DNA of 37,680 nucleotides from an uncultured Bacilli bacterium (GTDB lineage Bacteria > Bacillota_I > Bacilli_A > RF39 > UBA660): the NCBI GenBank assembly GCA_934086485.1, contig CAKOIF010000016.1, forward strand, positions 1-37,680. The letters are read 5' to 3'. The translations under genes and the position numbers were made by a program. The notes beneath the pieces were generated by a model that had not been told where the DNA came from, did no database searches, and saw only the letters and a program-made list of their open reading frames with translations. This document shows, in pieces, positions 31,882 to 37,680 of this stretch; positions within the stretch are counted from its first letter, which is position 1, and every line of letters starts with the position of its first letter.

Positions 31882-32508
31882 ATGAAGAAAATGAAGTTAA
31901 GAAAATATGTGTTACCAACAATTTATGTGCTTATAATACTTGTTACTTTTTTAAGTGTATCACTTATTAATAACCATCTTTTAAAAAATGTTACAAATTA
32001 TAACTATTCTAAATCAATTATGAAAGATGTAACTGAAAATGTTTTAAGTGAAATATTACCAGATAAATTTGAAAGACCATATTTAAGTGAAAATGTAAAA
32101 TTATTATCAGGTTTTTATAGTAAAGATTATGATGATGAATCACAAAAAAATTCTTTAATAGTTTATCAAAATACTTATATGCCCTCATCTGGAACATTTT
32201 ATGCATCTCAAGATGAGTTTGATGTAGTAAGTGTTTATGATGGTAAAGTAAAAAGCATTAAAAAAGATGAAATGCTCGGAGATACTGTGGAAGTACAGCA
32301 TTCAGATAACTTAACAACAATTTATTATTCTTTAAAAGATGTTACTGTAAGAGAAAATGATGATATCAAAAAAGGTACAATTATTGGTAAGGCTACCTCA
32401 AATAACTTGGTAACAGATAAAAATGTACTATTTATCGAAGTATATTTAAAAGGTAAACAAATAGATCCTGAAAAATTTTATGAATTAAACCCAAATGAAG
32501 TCAAATAA
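31882..32508 (+). CDS. spoIIQ: SpoIIQ-like LytM (M23-fold) protein, catalytically inactive
   Basis: A 208-aa protein with one TM (about 10-29) and a LytM/M23 beta-domain in its second half (SGTFYASQDEFDVVSVYDGKV, GDTVEVQHSDNLTTIYYSL, KKGTIIGKATSN, VLFIEVYLKGKQIDPEKF). The zinc ligands of active M23 peptidases are absent: the final HxH block reads LFIEV. B. subtilis SpoIIQ is likewise a degenerate LytM protein that pairs with SpoIIIAH across the septum. Gene order spoIID-spoIIQ is the same as in B. subtilis. An AGGAGG site lies 5 nt before the ATG. The 3' end overlaps the next gene by 14 nt. Confidence 0.78.
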   Translation: MKKMKLRKYVLPTIYVLIILVTFLSVSLINNHLLKNVTNYNYSKSIMKDVTENVLSEILPDKFERPYLSENVKLLSGFYSKDYDDESQKNSLIVYQNTYMPSSGTFYASQDEFDVVSVYDGKVKSIKKDEMLGDTVEVQHSDNLTTIYYSLKDVTVRENDDIKKGTIIGKATSNNLVTDKNVLFIEVYLKGKQIDPEKFYELNPNEVK

Positions 32509-33118
32509 TATAATATATTTTTATGAGAATAATGTTATAGTAAGATTTAATGATAATATTTATTATTTAAAATTAAATGAAAATATTCTTAACAATGGAA
32601 TCATCTTAAATAAAGATAAGTTTATAAAAGAATATAATGAATTTATCAAAGAAAACAAGTTAAAAAAAATTATCAACAATAAAATGGTAGTTATAATTCA
32701 AAGCAACATATCAGTAAATGATATTAAAATGTTATCAATTATTTTCGAAGAACTTGGAATTAAAATTATAAAAATTATAAAAGATATTACTTTACTTAAT
32801 GTAAGAAAAAATAAAGCTTATCTAATTGGTGATAATAATTTAAGGTTATATTTTATAAATAAATATAACAAAAAAGTAACAGTAAATATGAATACGTCCC
32901 AAATTAGTTATAATGATATTATTTCTATAATTCAAAATCATATTAAAGAAAGTTTATTTATCTTAAGTAGTAATGATGACCTTATTAATAAATTATTAAA
33001 AAACAAATCTTATTATTTAATAAATAATTACATAAAATTTATATTTGATGAAATAGGTAAATACTTGTCATATAAAGTAAATACGCCGATAAATGTCGAT
33101 TTTTGTATTTCGATTTAA
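32495..33118 (+). CDS. Degenerate actin-like (MreB/Mbl-like) protein candidate
   Basis: A 207-aa protein I cannot name firmly. Residues around 33-60 (NNGIILNKDKFIKEYNEFIKE, 21 residues) and 64-105 (a VVIIQSNIS strand, then FEELGIKIIKIIKDITLLN) follow the order and spacing of the MreB/Mbl elements around GVIADFDVTEKMIKHFI, VVICVPSGIT and the YLIEEPLAAA helix. The phosphate-binding loops are not conserved: no DLGT-type loop at the N-terminus and LIGDNNLRLYF where DIGGGTT is expected. The second half of the actin fold is shortened. In B. subtilis spoIIQ is followed by spoIIID and mbl, so the position agrees. It overlaps spoIIQ by 14 nt. Confidence 0.45.
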   Translation: MKSNNIIYFYENNVIVRFNDNIYYLKLNENILNNGIILNKDKFIKEYNEFIKENKLKKIINNKMVVIIQSNISVNDIKMLSIIFEELGIKIIKIIKDITLLNVRKNKAYLIGDNNLRLYFINKYNKKVTVNMNTSQISYNDIISIIQNHIKESLFILSSNDDLINKLLKNKSYYLINNYIKFIFDEIGKYLSYKVNTPINVDFCISI

Positions 33119-33119
33119 A

Positions 33120-33145
33120 TTGATACAGGGTAAAACCTGTGTTAA
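33120..33145 (+). promoter_or_regulatory. Hairpin in the csp leader
   Basis: TTGATACAGG pairs with CCTGTGTTAA (10 bp including two G-U) around the loop GTAAAA, between the upstream stop and the cold-shock gene. No U-run follows, so it is more likely a 5' leader structure than a terminator. A possible promoter lies upstream within the previous gene (TTGTCA 33065, GATAAA 33088). Confidence 0.45.
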
Positions 33146-33170
33146 ATTTAAATAGAAGGAAGGTGTAAAA

Positions 33171-33383
33171 ATGAAAGGACAAGTTAAATGGTTCAATAAT
33201 GAGAAAGGGTATGGTTTTATCCATTGTGATAATTTATCAGATATTTTTGTTCATTATTCAGTAATCAAAAAAGATGGATATCGTTCATTAAATGAAGGAG
33301 ATATTGTAAGTTTTAGACTTATTGAAACATCAAAAGGTTTACAAGCAAAAGATGTAGAAACCTTAAATTTAACTACTGTATAG
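33171..33383 (+). CDS. Cold-shock domain protein
   Basis: A 70-aa single cold-shock domain, an OB-fold that binds single-stranded RNA and DNA. RNP1 is KGYGFI at residues 12-17 and RNP2 is DIFVHYS at 24-30. The usual RNP2 FVHFSAI reads FVHYSVI here. The N-terminus GQVKWFNNEKGYGF is diagnostic. It has a strong AAGGAAGGTG ribosome-binding site and a structured leader. Csp proteins act as RNA chaperones, not only in the cold. Confidence 0.95.
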   Translation: MKGQVKWFNNEKGYGFIHCDNLSDIFVHYSVIKKDGYRSLNEGDIVSFRLIETSKGLQAKDVETLNLTTV

Positions 33384-33395
33384 TAGTTTTTTTTT
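33371..33395 (+). terminator. Terminator of csp
   Basis: AACTACT / AGTAGTT stem with a GTAT loop and T7. The left arm encodes the last residues of Csp and the stop is in the hairpin. Confidence 0.85.
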
Positions 33396-33403
33396 ATAAA
33401 ATG

Positions 33404-33412
33404 TGTTATTAT
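33404..33412 (+). promoter_or_regulatory. Extended -10 promoter of hpf
   Basis: TGTTATTAT, starting 8 bp after the csp terminator and 15 bp before the hpf start, with no clear -35. The leader would be very short. Confidence 0.45.
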
Positions 33413-33427
33413 CATTATAGGAGAGTG

Positions 33428-33964
33428 ATGAATTTGAAAATAAGTATAAGAGGAGATAAGATTGTAGTTACTAAAGCAATTAAAGATTATTTACATGAGA
33501 AATTAGAGAGATTAAACAAATATTTTAAGAATAGTGAAGATATAAAATGTAATGTTATTATAAGAGTTAAAAATAATCTTCAGACTGTTGAAGTTTCAAT
33601 ACCTACCTCTAAGTTTAATATTAGATGTGAAGAAGGTAGTGATAATTTATATGCTTCAATAGATATGATTATTGATAAACTAGAAAGAATGATTAGAAAA
33701 AATAAAACAAGACTTAATAATCATTATAAAAATGTTCCTTCATTTGAAATGAATTTAGAATATGAAGAAACATTAAATGAAGAACCAGATAAAATTATTA
33801 AAAGAAAAAATCTTGATACAAAACCAATGGATGAAGATGAAGCAATAATGCAAATGGAGCTTTTAAATCACGATTTCTTTACATTTAAAAATATTAATGA
33901 AGAATGTGTTTCTGTTTTATATAAAAGAAAAGATGGTTCTTTAGGTATTATTAATGTTAAATAG
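33428..33964 (+). CDS. hpf: Ribosome hibernation promotion factor (long HPF)
   Basis: Long HPF dimerises 70S ribosomes into inactive 100S particles in stationary phase. The 178-aa length is that of the long form. The N-terminal HPF/RaiA domain (about 1-100) contains ISIRGDKIVVTKAIKDYLHEKL and a basic helix. After a linker, the C-terminal dimerisation domain shows DEAIMQMELLNHDFFTFKN and VLYKRKDGSLGII. The ATG at 33428 has AGGAG 4 nt upstream; a TTG two codons later is an alternative. The hpf-secA order is conserved in Bacillota. Confidence 0.93.
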   Translation: MNLKISIRGDKIVVTKAIKDYLHEKLERLNKYFKNSEDIKCNVIIRVKNNLQTVEVSIPTSKFNIRCEEGSDNLYASIDMIIDKLERMIRKNKTRLNNHYKNVPSFEMNLEYEETLNEEPDKIIKRKNLDTKPMDEDEAIMQMELLNHDFFTFKNINEECVSVLYKRKDGSLGIINVK

Positions 33965-33982
33965 GCTTTTAGCCTTTTTTTT
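33963..33982 (+). terminator. Terminator of hpf
   Basis: AGGCT / AGCCT stem, TTT loop, T8 run, starting at the hpf stop codon. Confidence 0.85.
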
Positions 33983-33994
33983 ATGGAAGTTATT

Positions 33995-34003
33995 TGATAT
34001 AAT
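33995..34003 (+). promoter_or_regulatory. Extended -10 promoter of secA
   Basis: TGATATAAT, 22 bp before the secA start, following the hpf terminator directly. Confidence 0.6.
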
Positions 34004-34024
34004 TTATCTTGAAGGTGAATATAT

Positions 34025-36511
34025 ATGGGAATATTAAAAAAATTATTAGACAGCGAATATAAAGAATTAAAAAGGTTTGACAAATTAGCAGATGAAATTA
34101 TCTCTTTAGAAGATACTATGGCTAATTTAAAGGATGAAGACTTTAAAAATAAAACAAATGAATTTAAAAAAAGGCTTTCTAAAGGGGAAACTTTAGATGA
34201 TATTTTAGTGCAGGCTTTTGCCCTTGCTAGAGAAGCGTGCTTTAGAGGTATAGGTGAAAAACCATTTAAAGTTCAAATTATAGGTGGACTTGCTATTCAT
34301 TATGGTAATATAGCCGAAATGAAAACTGGTGAAGGTAAAACACTTACTACAGTACTTCCTGCTTATGTAAATTCTTTAACAGGAAAAGGAGTACATGTAG
34401 TTACAACAAATGAATATCTATCTGATAGAAATGCTAATTGGATGAAACCTATTTATGACCTTTTGGGAGTAAGTGTGGGTGTAAATCTTCGTGATATGAC
34501 TCCAAAAGAAAAACAAGATGTTTATAACTGTGATATTACATATTCAACAAACAATGAAATTGGTTTTGATTATTTAAGAGATAATATGGTTGTAAATAAA
34601 GAAGATAGAGTACAAAGACCTTTAAACTACTGTATTATCGATGAAGTTGATAGTATTTTAATTGATGAAGCAAGAACTCCCCTTATTATAAGTGGTGGAA
34701 AAGCTAATTCAAATAGTCTTTATATTGAAGCAAATAGAGCGGTTAAAAATTTAAAAGAGGATGAAGATTATACAGTTGATTTAAAAACTAAAAGCGTTTC
34801 TCTTACTGAAGAGGGAAGTAAAAAAATAGAAAAAATATTAAATATTAAAAATCTATATGATATTGATAATGCTGGTCTTGTACATCATTTAAATCAAGCT
34901 TTAAAGGCTAATTATGCTTTTGCAAAAGATGTTGATTATGTTGTTTCTGATGGACAAGTTATAATAGTAGATCAATTTACAGGAAGACTTATGCAAGGAA
35001 GACAATATTCTGATGGTCTTCATCAAGCAATTGAGGCTAAAGAAGGAGTAACAATTAATGTTGAAACTAAAACAATGGCCACAATAACATTCCAAAATTT
35101 ATTTAGAATGTATAATAAGTTATCAGGTATGACAGGTACAGCAAAAACTGAAGAAGAGGAATTTAGAAATATTTATAATATGTATGTAATATGTATTCCT
35201 ACAAATAAGCCTGTAATTCGTGAAGATTTAGCGGACCTTGTATATGCCACAGAAAAAGGAAAGTATAAAGCAATTATAAATACAGTTAAAGAAATTCATT
35301 CAAAAGGACAACCAATCCTTATTGGTACAATATCTGTTGAATCCAATGAACATTTAAGTGGACTTTTAAAAAAAGCTGGTCTTCTTCACGAAGTATTAAA
35401 TGCAAAAAATCACGAAAGAGAGGCAGAAATAATTGCTAAAGCAGGTGAAAAAGGTGCAATAACTCTTGCTACAAATATGGCAGGTCGTGGTACAGATATT
35501 AAGCTTGGCGAAGGTGTTAAAGAACTTGGCGGTTTATGCGTAATTGGTACTGAAAGGCATGAATCTCGAAGAATAGATAATCAGCTTCGTGGTAGAGCAG
35601 GTCGTCAAGGAGATCCAGGAATGAGTCAATTCTTTGTTTCTTTCGAAGATGATTTAATGCGTAGATTTGGTACTGATAGAATTAAAACTATGCTTCAGTC
35701 ACTTGGTGTTGATGATGATATGGCAATTCGTAGTAAGACACTTACTAAAAGTATTGAAACAGCTCAAAAACGAGTTGAGGGTAATAACTATGATATAAGA
35801 AAGAGTCTTCTTGATTATGATAATGTTTTAAATGAACAAAGAGAAATTATTTATAATAAGAGAAATGAAATTATTGATAATGAATCAATATCACAAACAG
35901 TTATAGATACTTTTAAAGAAACAATTAATGTTTTATGCGAAAATCATATCGCCCCTGAAGGACATTTAACTGAAAATGATAAATCTGAGATAGTGGAATA
36001 TGTTAATACAAACTTCTTAAAAAAACAAAATCTTAAAGTCAAAGATATAATTGATTTAAAAGATAAAGATGTTCCGGAATATATTTCTTCACTTGTTATT
36101 AAAGATTATGAAGAAAAGGTAAAAGGACTCCCAGTAAGAAATGAATTTGAAAGAGCAATATCACTAAGGGTAATTGATTCAAACTGGGTTGAACATATGA
36201 ATACTATGGAACATTTAAAAGAGGGTATTGGTCTTCGTGGCTATAGTCAAACAAATCCAGTACAAGCATATACAATGGAAGGTTTTGAATTATTTGATAA
36301 ATTATTAGATAAGATTGATAATGATATATCAGTATTCCTTTTAAAAGCAGAAATTAGACAAAATACTGAAATGAAACAAACTATTAAAGGAAGTGCTAAT
36401 GATGGTAAAGAAAAAATTAAAAGTACTCCCAAAAAAGTTACTAAAATAGGTAGAAATGATCCATGCCCATGTGGAAGTGGTAAGAAGTACAAACAGTGCT
36501 GTGGCAAATAG
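34025..36511 (+). CDS. secA: Preprotein translocase ATPase SecA
   Basis: SecA drives preproteins through SecYEG using ATP. The 828-aa length is normal. Nucleotide domain 1 has MKTGEGKT at residues 99-106 and the DEAD-type IIDEVDSILIDEARTPLIISG (21 residues, 34637-34699). The preprotein cross-linking domain follows. NBD2 has the TNMAGRGTDIKLG and QLRGRAGRQGDPG motifs, and the helical scaffold contains VEHMNTMEHLKEGIGLRGY. The C-terminal zinc tail CPCGSGKKYKQCC is intact. GAAGGTG is the ribosome-binding site. In most Bacillota prfB follows; here an integrase remnant comes first. Confidence 0.98.
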   Translation: MGILKKLLDSEYKELKRFDKLADEIISLEDTMANLKDEDFKNKTNEFKKRLSKGETLDDILVQAFALAREACFRGIGEKPFKVQIIGGLAIHYGNIAEMKTGEGKTLTTVLPAYVNSLTGKGVHVVTTNEYLSDRNANWMKPIYDLLGVSVGVNLRDMTPKEKQDVYNCDITYSTNNEIGFDYLRDNMVVNKEDRVQRPLNYCIIDEVDSILIDEARTPLIISGGKANSNSLYIEANRAVKNLKEDEDYTVDLKTKSVSLTEEGSKKIEKILNIKNLYDIDNAGLVHHLNQALKANYAFAKDVDYVVSDGQVIIVDQFTGRLMQGRQYSDGLHQAIEAKEGVTINVETKTMATITFQNLFRMYNKLSGMTGTAKTEEEEFRNIYNMYVICIPTNKPVIREDLADLVYATEKGKYKAIINTVKEIHSKGQPILIGTISVESNEHLSGLLKKAGLLHEVLNAKNHEREAEIIAKAGEKGAITLATNMAGRGTDIKLGEGVKELGGLCVIGTERHESRRIDNQLRGRAGRQGDPGMSQFFVSFEDDLMRRFGTDRIKTMLQSLGVDDDMAIRSKTLTKSIETAQKRVEGNNYDIRKSLLDYDNVLNEQREIIYNKRNEIIDNESISQTVIDTFKETINVLCENHIAPEGHLTENDKSEIVEYVNTNFLKKQNLKVKDIIDLKDKDVPEYISSLVIKDYEEKVKGLPVRNEFERAISLRVIDSNWVEHMNTMEHLKEGIGLRGYSQTNPVQAYTMEGFELFDKLLDKIDNDISVFLLKAEIRQNTEMKQTIKGSANDGKEKIKSTPKKVTKIGRNDPCPCGSGKKYKQCCGK

Positions 36512-36670
36512 CCCATAAAATAAGGGATTGTGAGATTTGAAAGAACTAAAAAAAGGTTGAAAAAACCTCAAATGTTTGTAAATTGTTTGTAAAAATTACA
36601 TAATGTTTGTAAAATAGTCCTCAAACCCTTATAAAATAAGGAAAATAATTTACAAACATTTCTACAAACA
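36512..36670. repeat. Cluster of short repeats between secA and the integrase remnant
   Basis: TGTTTGTAAA occurs as three direct copies (36573-36582, 36584-36593, 36604-36613) and in inverse orientation as TTTACAAACA (36649-36658) and, with one change, TCTACAAACA (36661-36670). ATAAAATAAGG is directly repeated at 36515-36525 and 36631-36641. Such iterated short sites next to a tyrosine integrase gene resemble arm-type integrase sites and an attachment region. No gene is visible here. An AGGTT/AACCT hairpin at 36554-36568 would work as a terminator only for leftward transcription. Confidence 0.6.
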
Positions 36671-36674
36671 TAAT

Positions 36675-36702
36675 AAATACTAGCAATTTGCTAGTATTTT
36701 TT
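36675..36702 (+). terminator. Strong hairpin terminator before the integrase remnant
   Basis: AATACTAGCA / TGCTAGTATT perfect 10-bp stem (36676-36685 with 36689-36698), ATT loop, then T-rich tail. It is the first good rightward terminator after secA. Confidence 0.8.
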
Positions 36703-36734
36703 CATTTGCTAAGTAATTAGTGGAGGAAAAAATT

Positions 36735-37543
36735 ATGGGAAATGTTTATGTTCAAAAAAGGGGAAAGGTATATCAATATCAATTTGAAATTGCTTCAATC
36801 GATGGAAAAAGAAAATTTTAAAACAAATCAGGGTTCGCAACAAAAAGTGAAGCAAAACAAGCAGGTATTATTGCATACAATGAGTATTTGAATACTGGAC
36901 ATAGTTTAAACCTAAAACAATGTCATATTCTGATTATTTTGATTACTGGATGAAAGAACATTGTGAAATTAATTTAAAATATCACACAATAGAAGCATAC
37001 AAAAATACAATAAAAAATCATATAAAACCAAGGTTAGATTTTTATAGACTATGTCAAATAACAACAGCGACGATTCAAGAATTTGTTAATAATACTTATG
37101 TTGAATATGGATATTCAAAAAATTTTATAAAAAAACATTTTAAAAGTATTAAAAACATCTTTTTCTTATGCGACCGATGTTGTAGGTTTTGTAAAAGAAA
37201 ATCCAACAATAAAAGTTAAATTACATAAATATGATAAACCAGATGAAGACCCAGCACATATATTCACAAAAGAAGAAATTGATACTATCTTAAATAGATT
37301 TAAAAAGAATCATTGTGAATATTATGCTATGCTTACTGCATATCATACTGGGTTAAGAATTTCAGAAGTTTTTGGATATATTGAATTACAAGATGAATTA
37401 GAAGAAATCAAAAATCGTATGAATCACTTAAAAAGAGAATCGGAGAAAAATGAAAAATTATTGAAAATACAGGACACTTTGTAAATGAAGAAAAACCACA
37501 AATATTAGAAAAAGTTTTAGAGCAATTTTATAAAGAATTTTAA
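36735..37543 (+). pseudogene. Decayed tyrosine recombinase (phage/ICE-type integrase)
   Basis: It starts MGNVYVQKRGKVYQYQFEIA after a GGAGG site and reads as an arm-binding domain. An in-frame TAA at 36819 interrupts it, but the frame continues as NKSGFATKSEAKQAGIIAY. A one-base loss near 36905-36911 shifts the frame into MSYSDYFDYWMKEHCEINL, the SAM-like core-binding domain. A second shift near 37151-37157 restores the original frame (SFSYATDVVGFVKENP) and leads to AYHTGLRISEVFG with the first catalytic Arg. Immediately after, the sequence changes to a coiled-coil-like segment (ELQDELEEIKNRMNHLKRES), and the HxxR and Tyr motifs are missing. That fits an internal deletion fusing the core to a C-terminal end. 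One frame stops at 37484; another reads on to 37543. Confidence 0.85.
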
Positions 37544-37648
37544 AGTATAAAATACGAAAAGTTTAATTTTAAAATAATATATGTTAAAATATATCTAAAT
37601 AAAATTTATCTAAAAAATGTTATTCAATATATTTTGTTAAGTTTTGTA

Positions 37649-37657
37649 TGGTATAAT
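37649..37657 (+). promoter_or_regulatory. Extended -10 promoter pointing out of the window
   Basis: TGGTATAAT near the right edge, with no good -35, would transcribe the next gene beyond 37680. The 37544-37648 stretch is AT-rich with no visible gene. Confidence 0.5.
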
Positions 37658-37680
37658 TAGTATGTATTGTTAATTTAAAA

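Noticed and set aside
36512..36526. CCC...GGG hairpin just after secA as its terminator
   Set aside because: Only three G-C pairs around an A-rich loop and no U-run; the hairpin at 36675-36702 is a much better candidate.
36247..36571. Leftward reading frames antisense to the secA end
   Set aside because: They lie opposite a strongly conserved gene, have no ribosome-binding site and look like hydrophobic shadow translations.
1..37680. tRNA or rRNA genes and riboswitches
   Set aside because: I looked for the T-arm, acceptor and CCA signals, 16S/23S cores and T-box or common riboswitch cores in the intergenic stretches and saw none apart from the SRP RNA; a covariance search could still find something weak.

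Overview
The window is a very AT-rich bacterial chromosome segment centred on the replication origin of a Bacillota-type organism. The gene order (gyrA-gyrB-recF-dnaN-dnaA / oriC / rpmH-rnpA-yidC-jag-mnmE-mnmG-rsmG-parB), the RNA polymerase delta subunit, a ComK-family protein, and spoIIR, spoIID and a spoIIQ-like gene all point there. TGA ends at least one gene (at 30009), so the code is the standard one and not the Mycoplasma code. murA and a class A penicillin-binding protein indicate a walled cell. An uncultured, reduced, gut-type Bacilli or Erysipelotrichia-like lineage is my inference.

Left arm (1-9713, transcribed leftward). A minimal SRP RNA lies at the left edge. Next is an array of six parS-type palindromes in 178-948, each with a second conserved block at nearly fixed spacing, arranged as a roughly 420-bp higher-order duplication. 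Then come gyrA, gyrB, recF, a ComK-like gene where an S4-domain gene (yaaA) usually sits, dnaN and dnaA. oriC (about 9714-10057) carries five exact TTATCAACA DnaA boxes, and two more lie between dnaA and dnaN, giving a bipartite origin as in B. subtilis.

Right arm (10058-37680, nearly all rightward). Ribosome, membrane-insertion and tRNA-modification genes are followed by a four-gene insert at 16411-18844 (6-TM protein, ABC ATPase, 4-TM protein, secreted Cys-rich protein) between rsmG and parB. A class A PBP at 19892-21826 is the only intact gene against replication on this arm. Next is argS-rpoE-prfA-prmC, then spoIIR-mntP, two tandem coiled-coil proteins, murA with a catalytically degraded SGNH-like membrane protein, rpmE, rpiB-DUF1146-spoIID-spoIIQ, a degenerate actin-like (MreB/Mbl-like) candidate, a cold-shock protein, hpf and secA. 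Downstream of secA is a decayed tyrosine integrase with a cluster of short repeats.

Taken together, the segment combines replication initiation and topology, origin segregation (ParB/parS), translation, envelope synthesis and engulfment-stage sporulation. The least explained parts are the composite parS array, the ABC/secreted-protein operon, the coiled-coil pair, the ParB with an atypical C-terminus, and two genes that look like enzymes that have lost their active sites (29386-30009 and 32495-33118).
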